64,000 nucleotides of DNA, from positions 4,210,835-4,274,834 of the forward strand of contig NW_004955487.1 in the NCBI RefSeq assembly GCF_000276665.1, written 5' to 3'. The notes under the pieces were generated by a model. It ran no database searches and was not told the origin of the DNA. It worked only from the letters and a program-made list of their open reading frames with translations. Positions within the stretch are counted from its first letter, which is position 1. Each line of letters begins with the position of its first letter. Below, piece after piece: positions 57,403 through 64,000 of the stretch. Source of the DNA: Chinchilla lanigera (Eukaryota > Chordata > Mammalia > Rodentia > Chinchillidae). Both the position numbers and the translations under genes were made by a program.

Positions 57403-58755
57403 TCTTTGTTCTTCAGTCAGTAAAAAGCTGTGGTAGCCCTTAACTGTGGTGGCATATATCACCTGTGTAAGCCCCCTGTTCCTTCCCAAAGCCTTGATCC
57501 TACTACCCGAGCATGTATCCTCACATTAGGGTCTGGCAGCTCTGGGTATCTCTCAATGGAGCACTTCAGGAACTGCTACCAATCTGTCATATTTGACCTT
57601 CAATATGAAATAGATTTGCCAACTTTGTGCTATAATATCTTACTGGTTAGGTAACTCTCTTACTTTGATGTCATTCTTCTTCTTTTAGTATATTTTGTTT
57701 TGCCCCAAAGTGGATAGGAGCCTGGGATGGGACTAGAGATCCTCGAACAGTCTTCAGTGCCGCCATGCAGAACTCCTGATTTACCTTAGGGACCTAATCT
57801 CTGTGAGACTACAGTGCTAGGGAAGCACCCTTCAGGGGCAGCCCATTGGTTCATTATTCATGTTGATTAGAAAATTGGCAGGTCCCTTGGAAGCAATAAG
57901 AAGGACTTCTGAACAGAAGCCAGGAAGAACCGAGCTTGTTGGGGTGAGCAGGGTAAGAGCTGGGAAGGGAGGGTGGATATGAGGAGTGCCTATGATAAGG
58001 AAAGGATTGCTGCTGCTGAGGAGTGGCCCCTTGCTGTGCAGAGCTGCTATTATTCCTCATACTTGTACATGACAGTTTTTTCCCAATAGGAAATAAGGAG
58101 GAAGAGAGTATAGAGGGGTCTATGAATTGATGGGAGCAACAAGGGCAGGAAAAGTGAGGTGCGTGGTGCTGGTTGGGTTTTTAGTGGGACTGAAGGAAGG
58201 TTTGACCTAAAGCCTTGGCAGCTCAGGTCTTGGAGGTCTCTGCTCTCCAGCAGGGCACAGGAGGGTATGTGCCCTCTTCCAGCCCTTAGGGCTTAGCCCA
58301 CGGTGGGGTCCAGGAGCTGGGGCTTCCTTGAGACCCGTTGGGTCCTTGTGGACAAGGGGTATCTAGAAAATGAAGTCTGGGTGTCAGTAGATGCAGGATG
58401 GCAGGAACCATGCTACGGAAGGGGACTCCAGCCAACCTGAACATCACCAAGTGGCTGAATTAGAAGAATTGTGCCTCAGACACTGGAATTGACAGGACAA
58501 CCGCCTGCTGGAGCATCTACATGGTCCCATATGAGGCTCCAGTTGGCTGGTTTCCCCAAGTATTCCAGAATGGAAGAAATACCAGAAGGATAATGTGCAT
58601 TTAATCCAACTGCAATTTCATATTTAAAATGAAACCAGCAAGCTTTGAGAAAAATGGGGGTGAAAACTGAGAATGATATGAACCAAACTTTGCTGAAGAA
58701 GCTGTTGCTTAGACCAGGAAGGAAAACTTTGGCCTGCTTGGCATTTAAGATTACC
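57403..58755. other. Gene-free unique DNA
   Basis: No repeat recognised. 58.3-58.75 kb has mixed composition reminiscent of a decayed retrocopy, but I cannot name a source gene and both strands carry only short frames. Confidence 0.4.
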
Positions 58756-58759
58756 TGCA

Positions 58760-59540
58760 ATAGACTGGTGAAACCACTATGGAAATCAGTTTGGAGATTC
58801 CTCAGAAAACTAGGTCTAGAGGTCCCATTTAATCCAGCTATTCCTCTTCTGGGTATTTTCCTAGAAGATCTAAAAACATCATATCACAGAGATATATGTG
58901 CACCTATGTTCAGAGCAGCACAATTTGTAATTGCTAAATTGTGAAAGCAACCCAAATGTCCATCCACCGAGGATTGGATAAGAAAATTGTGGTACTTTTA
59001 TAGAATGGAATATTACTCAGCTATAAAGAAAGATAAATTCGAGGCCTTTATAGGTAAATGGTCACAACTAGAGACCATACTCATGAGTGAAATAAATCAA
59101 ACCTGCATCTGCAAGCACTGCATTGTCTCACTAGTGTAAAACCTGAAAGAGTTCATTTAAACTAGGAGGTATGATAGACATTGTGAAATGATAGGAAAGT
59201 ACTCAAGGGTAAAGGGCAACTGGCACGTGGGAAAAGAGAAGGAAAATAAGGAGAAATTTTGTATATATGTATATACAGGATAGTTAACATGGTTGTCCTA
59301 CTGTCTTCTATTTCTTTGCTGAAAGAAACTGTCAATAAGTTCTTGATTGATCAATATTGCATGTCTCTATCTGTTTTCATGAGAAAGCACTTTGAACATA
59401 TCAATATGTAATACAACAAGCATTGTTAATTTCCTACCACTTTGTTTGTAACTCTGTATTGTCTGTACTGTTCTTTTGCTATTTTGTAAAAGGTTGTCTG
59501 TCTGTTAATGTTTTCCTCCTTTTATTTTTAAAATAGAAAA
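58760..59540 (+). mobile_element. L1 3' end, different subfamily
   Basis: 'ctatggaaatcagtttggag', 'ccagctattcctcttctggg', 'gtccatccaccgaggattgg', 'aatggaatattactcagcta' and 'catgagtgaaataaatcaaa' are ORF2 3' sequence; a long AT-rich 3' UTR with no match to the 14/46 kb subfamily follows. Confidence 0.85.
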
Positions 59541-59559
59541 GATTACCTGCAATCATATT

Positions 59560-59590
59560 GCTTATCTATCTATCTATCTATCTATCTTTT
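59560..59590. repeat. (TATC)n microsatellite
   Basis: Clean TATC run immediately after the L1 tail, followed by degenerate 'atccatccaacc' and 'tctattatct' words to 59,635. Confidence 0.9.
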
Positions 59591-59635
59591 ATATATCCAT
59601 CCAACCATCACTCATCTATTATCTATTATCTCTCT

Positions 59636-60590
59636 AACAGAACACACATATACATGCATTACACGTATATCTCAAAGTCGTATAACTTGCTTATAATGAT
59701 CATAAATGTAGAAACATCATCTAAGCTTTGGGACCAGTTTTCAGAAACAACATCGTATTTCTCAGTTCTGCAGGGCACTCAGAAGAACTTGAACTTGACC
59801 CCTGTCCAGATGTGCAGATTCAGAGAGAAATCTTCCGAGAGAGAAAACCCAAGAAACATGATAAATACAATGTAAATGAGCTGTCAACTAGACATTAAAG
59901 TGGATTTTTAAAGAAGAATTTCTCTACTTTCAGAGAGAGTGAAGATGATCCTTTTGCTAAATGCTTTCAGAGTGTAATTGGCTGATGAGGGTGTAGAAAA
60001 ACAGTAATAAAAGGAAAGTGCATTTAATTTCAGCTTGTCACTTCCAGCTTTATAAATTGGTTTATTCCAAATGAATACTTGGTTTTCAATATTAAATTAC
60101 TTCATTTATTTATTTATTTTTTCCCTTCTCCAACCTATTTATGTGACTCCTTAAATATACCAGCCAGTGGGCAAACACGTGAAATATGAATTTTCCATGT
60201 ATGTGTGTGTTTTAAGGTCTGCTAAAGTAGAGCATTCTATTTAATGAAACTGCATTCAAGTCAACTTGCAAGCCCACAGAACATTTGGTGGTGGGCGTGT
60301 CTTCCTTCAACAAACCCTTGTTTAGATGAAATTGGGGTTGGGATAACAGTATCTTATTTCTACCAAGGCCATTTTAACCACATGGAGAGCTCCCTCTCCC
60401 CCTTGAGGAAACCTTAACAAGTTTCCCCTCTTCCTGGGGAACAATTAGTTCTTGTCAGTTTATCAAGCGCACCTGGGACCCACAGTGTTCTTGCTCTTCA
60501 TGCAGATCTGCCTGGGCAGGTCATGAGAAAACTGGCTAGATTAGATGTGAAATCATGTTTAGATGTGAAATTGCCATTCTTTAATTACAA
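59636..60590. other. Repeat-poor AT-rich block
   Basis: No dispersed repeat recognised from 59.88 to 60.32 kb; rich in homeodomain/MEF2-like words ('gtgtaattggctgatgag', 'tttataaattggtttattc'). No gene. The end of an unidentified element ('ggttgagaaccaccac') appears at 60,594. Confidence 0.4.
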
Positions 60591-60678
60591 AAAGGTTGAG
60601 AACCACCACTTTGATGGACCTTAAAAAGGGAAGAGAAGATCCAAAAACATTTATCTAGGAATGTAGTTTAGACTAACA

Positions 60679-60855
60679 CAGCGATCCTCAAAGTGAAGTC
60701 CTTAAACCAGAAGTAGCAACATCCCCAAAAACTTATTAGAAATACATACACCCACACATCTGCCTAGACCCGCTGACCTGAGCTTTCAGCCTGCTGGCCA
60801 GGAGTAGGCTCAAGTTCAAGAGTCAGAGATCTTATGCACAAAGAGTTTTGAAGCC
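60679..60855 (+). mobile_element. MER5A-type hAT MITE
   Basis: 'cagcgatcctcaaagtgaag', 'aaacttattagaaatacata' and 'cccgctgacctgagctttc' match the non-autonomous hAT-Charlie element MER5A; old and diverged. Confidence 0.7.
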
Positions 60856-61045
60856 ATGGGGCTGAATCTCAACTAAGACACATTGCTTGTGTGAATGCCA
60901 GCCAATCACCTAACCTCTTGGAGCCTGAGGTTCTTTTTGTGTAGATGGAGATAATTAAACCTACTCTGGCTGGCTGCTATTTAATAGGTTACATATTGTG
61001 TTAAATACATTTCACAGGAAAGTGCATCTCATGTATGAAGTAGGT
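60856..61045 (+). mobile_element. MIR SINE
   Basis: 'gccagccaatcacctaacct', 'cttggagcctgaggttcttt', 'gtgtagatggagataattaa' and 'aggttacatattgtgttaaa' follow sense MIR. Confidence 0.7.
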
Positions 61046-61684
61046 TGTTAAGACGGAAATCTTCCAGCTTCGGAGCAATGGCAGCTTCTATGGCACAGCT
61101 ATCAGACACCAAGGGTGATGGTGCCACAGGAGACTTAGCAAATGGAAGCATTTGAAATCCCCTTTCTACTCTTGAACTGGTCACCTACAGCGAGGACAGC
61201 ACTGCTGGCATAAGGGAAAGGAGAGGATGCGACCTGCGTTAGTGCTTCTGTGTCTCCCAGCCGGAGTGAGAGGTGTTTCAAAGGAGCTCAGTGTGTGTCC
61301 GTGTGAGCAGGAGAGCCTGCTAATCCTGCCTGTGGCTTGGAAGTCACAACCTCTGTCCATGGCTGTGTTGATGTGGGCTGGCACGCTCCTGAGGGGTCTG
61401 AAGCATGCACTGGACATGTCTGGTGCTGCATGGAGTGGAGGGGAGCAGGGAACACGTGCCCTAGTTTTGTCTAGAGGACTGAGGGGCCCTGGTTCTGAGA
61501 CTCTGCTGGGCACACTACCTTCCTGGGGACAATGGAGAGCCATCAGAGTCTTCTATGATAGATTTGACCCCTATATTAACTTCTAAAAGACTCAAATGTG
61601 CATGAAAAGAAAAATGTGCTCCAAACTTCTCCCAGGCAGAGAGAGGAAGTCAGCTTGAGACAACACAAGATAGAGGCAGAGCTA
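61046..61684. other. Gene-free unique DNA
   Basis: Two 120-residue frames overlap on opposite strands at 61,181-61,586; neither has a domain. Nothing else seen. Confidence 0.5.
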
Positions 61685-61760
61685 GAGATGGAGATGGAGA
61701 TGGAGATGGAGATGGAGATGGAGATGGAGATGGAGATGGAGATGGAGATGGAGATGGAGA
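61685..61760. repeat. (GAGATG)12 microsatellite
   Basis: Twelve perfect GAGATG hexamers (61,685-61,756) and a partial unit. Open in several frames (Glu-Met, Ile-Ser and His-Leu dipeptide repeats), so all frames across it are inflated. Confidence 0.97.
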
Positions 61761-63305
61761 CAAAGACAGAGAGATGCCAGGCAAGACCACAGCCCCTGAA
61801 CCACATCCCTTCTTTCCACTCTGGACCTCAGGAATGATCCTCGCCCCCAGGCTGCACCACTATCAGCTTCTATTTCCAGGGCAAGTCCTAGCATTTCCAG
61901 TCCTGCTTCTCACACTCCCCAAGGCAGCATCAAAAAGACCCAAGAGCTGCATGGAAGCCAGAGCAGACTGAGCATACTGTTTTGCTTTTCAACAAAGACT
62001 CTTCTTGCAGCAATTCCCCAGTCACCTGTGCTGGTTCTCCCCATAGTTGCTTCCAACCCCTACAAGAATCCAGTGTTACTTTGAAGAAGCCCTAGGAGTT
62101 GCTGATAGGAAGTTGTCTCAGGCATAGGAACAGGGACAGGGCTGGTAACGAGAACTGATAGCATTTGAAGTCACTTCTTTACCTTCTTCTTTCACTGAAT
62201 TTCTTCAGTTGTTTCTGCCTTTTTGGTTACTGGAAACCTCAGCCTCTGGAACTAGGAAGGGCTGGAAGGCCTCATTTGCAATGTTTGCCTAAGTCACCAT
62301 GTCTTTTGCCTTTCTGTAAGGTTTTGGAGAGAAACTGGAAGAGGCTCTGTGAAGGGTTGTTAGCAGATAAGGACTGGTAGACAGAAGCTTCATGCTGTGC
62401 ATTGGATAAAATCAAAGGAGCTTTCAGATGGGCCCAGTTTAGTCCTTGCTGTTATAAACACAGCTTCTGGTTCACAGATACACTGGACCGAACACAGAGA
62501 TAAATAGGGACCGTGGGATAATGGCTTGTTTTCCACTGACCCATATCCAAATGGACTGGAAAATGGTAATGCATATATTCATCATTAACACGCTAGCCAT
62601 AAATCATCCTAGACCTAAATTATTAAAACAATGAATTGCACACATCTCTATTAGGGATGGAAATGCATTTGTGGGAAAGTAGTGGTGAAGCTGGCAGAAA
62701 AACTTAGTTCCAAACTGGGTGGACCAGGACAGCAAGTGGCAGAATGTCTGACCACCCTTCTGATGATCCTCAAACACTCGGCTTGCTGGGATGAGTTGCT
62801 TAGCTGTCTGCAAGTTCCTTTAAGAATCACAGCTCTGATGTTCTGTCAAGACCTCTGTGCCCCATTCTCTGGTACGTACAGGACCACAGCTCATAAGAGG
62901 CCAGCCTGAACTGAAATCTTGATTCTTATGGGGACAAGAAGAGCTGGACCTCATTCCCGGCAGGACAATTTCCTGATTAGGGTGTTGGCAGCCTCCTCTC
63001 TGGGCAACTGAGTGAGGTTGTCCCCAAGAAGGGAGATTTCCTCTTTCTCCTAGGAAGGCTATAGTTGCCTGGAGCCCTCCAGGGGTGGAAACTGAGGCCT
63101 AAGAGGTTTCCTGACCTGGATCCAGGTCAGACAAACCTGAGACTCACCAAGAACTCTGGCCAACAGCGCATGGGCCAATGGTTAAATGAAGAAGCACAGA
63201 GCTTGTGTTGGCATTGTCCGAGATGCGGGCTTTGCTACTGGGTATCATAGTTCTATAGTGGGAAAGGGGTTGGGCAGAGTCATATTCAAGTTTTATAAAG
63301 CAGAA
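61761..63305. other. Gene-free unique DNA
   Basis: No dispersed repeat recognised. Holds the palindromic ER6 element at 63.11 kb. Confidence 0.5.
63111..63130. promoter_or_regulatory. Perfect 20-bp palindrome, ER6 nuclear-receptor motif
   Basis: CTGACCTGGATCCAGGTCAG equals its own reverse complement. It contains two consensus AGGTCA half-sites in everted orientation separated by six bases (TGACCT, GGATCC, AGGTCA). PXR, CAR and VDR with RXR are known to bind ER6 elements, as in CYP3A promoters. Function here is unproven. Confidence 0.5.
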
Positions 63306-63309
63306 ACCC

Positions 63310-63466
63310 AGCCAGGTGTGGAGGAGCATGCCTCCCAGCATTCTGGGAGGTTGAAGCAGGAAGGTCACAAGTTCAAACCCTGCCTGGGCAATTTAGCAAG
63401 ATACTGTTTTGAAATGAAAAATAAAAAGGGCTTGGGATGCAGCTCAGTGTGAAGTCCCTGTGTTCA

Positions 63467-63470
<4 letters not shown>
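63310..63470 (+). mobile_element. B1-ID dimeric SINE
   Basis: 'agccaggtgtggaggagcat', 'cagcattctgggaggttgaa', 'gcctgggcaatttagcaaga', then 'gggcttgggatgcagctcag'. Complete two-arm structure whose tail has become (AC)n. Confidence 0.9.

Positions 63471-63503
<33 letters not shown>
63471..63503. repeat. (AC)n microsatellite
   Basis: Pure CA run at the 3' end of the SINE. Confidence 0.95.
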
Positions 63504-63505
<2 letters not shown>

Positions 63506-63884
63506 CACAAGTGCATGAGGACAGAAGATTATGCAGTCTTTTTTAAAAATACCAGTCACTGTATTGTACTCTCAGCTGTATACTCTTTCTCACCATCGTC
63601 GGATTATGACCATCTGCTGTTAAGCTTCTGTTATATGTGATCCAAAGATCAAGCAGGGATTTCTTGGGCAGCTTTGAGCTCAGAAAAAAGGATTGAATTG
63701 AGAGTCTGCATTTTAATATTTTCCTCTCACCCTCTGAATATGAACCAAATAAAAATCAGCTGATGTAAGTAGCCAGCTAACCTCAGAGGGTCAGTACCGG
63801 AGGAATAAGAATCCCTACAGACCCAGGGCATGGAGTGTATGGCTGGTACCACTGATGGCCCCCATAGAGATCCACCAACAGGGT
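63504..63884. other. Gene-free DNA
   Basis: AT-moderate; nothing recognised. Confidence 0.5.
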
Positions 63885-64000
63885 GTTATTCCCTTCTGGT
63901 TCCAGCTGAAGAGACTAAGTGTGGAGAGAGCTGGTGACTTAGCTGCAGTGTCACAGCCAGGACGTAGACAAGTGAGATTCATTTTCCAAGTGCCTTCTCC
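63885..64000 (-). mobile_element. MIR relic, cut by window end
   Basis: 'cagctgaagagactaagtgt', 'gagctggtgacttagctgca' and 'cacagccaggacgtagacaa' match antisense MIR. Confidence 0.65.

Noticed and set aside
58380..58750. Possible processed pseudogene
   Set aside because: Texture suggests decayed coding DNA, but I cannot name a parent gene and see no poly-A tail or target duplication.
61576..61894. Glu-Met, Ile-Ser and His-Leu repeat proteins
   Set aside because: All are translations of the (GAGATG)n tract in different frames.

Overview
The window is mammalian nuclear DNA, most likely from a sciuromorph (squirrel-related) rodent. The main evidence is the SINE content: B1-type left arms ('aggctgaggcaggaggat') joined through an A-rich linker to a tRNA-Ala-derived ID-type right arm ('ctggggatgtagctcagt' style), plus free ID elements. 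I see no Alu and no murine B2. Older mammalian repeats (MIR, MER5A, L1M/HAL1, MaLR/MLT1-like LTRs) fill much of the rest. The genus is inferred from repeat style only.

I could not support any protein-coding gene, tRNA, rRNA or snRNA. All open reading frames are short, overlap on both strands, lack recognisable domains, and many lie inside repeats. The window reads as intergenic or intronic DNA. A 159-bp run of N at 57,001-57,159 sits in a pyrimidine-rich simple repeat and is an assembly gap.

Layout. 1-13 kb: unique GC-moderate DNA with a degenerate minisatellite (6.5-6.9 kb), a solo MaLR-type LTR (7.2-7.6 kb), an old LTR carrying a 20-bp tandem expansion (11.4-12.0 kb) and SINEs. 13-24 kb: a 5'-inverted L1, a long repeat-free block with a perfect hairpin (14.9-16.25 kb), two abutting LTRs (18.1-18.7 kb), an L2-like relic with an internal 160-bp duplication (18.7/19.8 kb) and a strong CTCF-like motif (21.72 kb). 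24-40 kb: a 30-bp minisatellite, further MIR/SINE/LTR copies and long GC-rich unique stretches. 40-50 kb: AT-rich, dominated by HAL1/L1M relics with younger LTRs nested in them. 51.1-51.8 kb: a CpG-retaining promoter-like island containing six tandem units of about 49-59 bp, several of which resemble the ZNF143/STAF site; a fragment of this array is also embedded in an L1 relic 0.9 kb downstream. 52-64 kb: antisense L1, MLT1-like LTR, MIRs, a three-copy 15-mer with a perfect hairpin (54.75 kb), a sense L1 3' end, MER5A, a (GAGATG)12 tract and a perfect 20-bp palindrome that forms an everted AGGTCA repeat spaced by six (63.11 kb).

Nothing here forms an operon or pathway. The most interesting signals are non-coding: the ZNF143-like tandem array and its transposed piece, the ER6 palindrome, the CTCF-like site, the 15-mer hairpin, and several repeat-free blocks that may be conserved regulatory DNA. 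All subfamily names for repeats are from memory of consensus sequences and were not searched.
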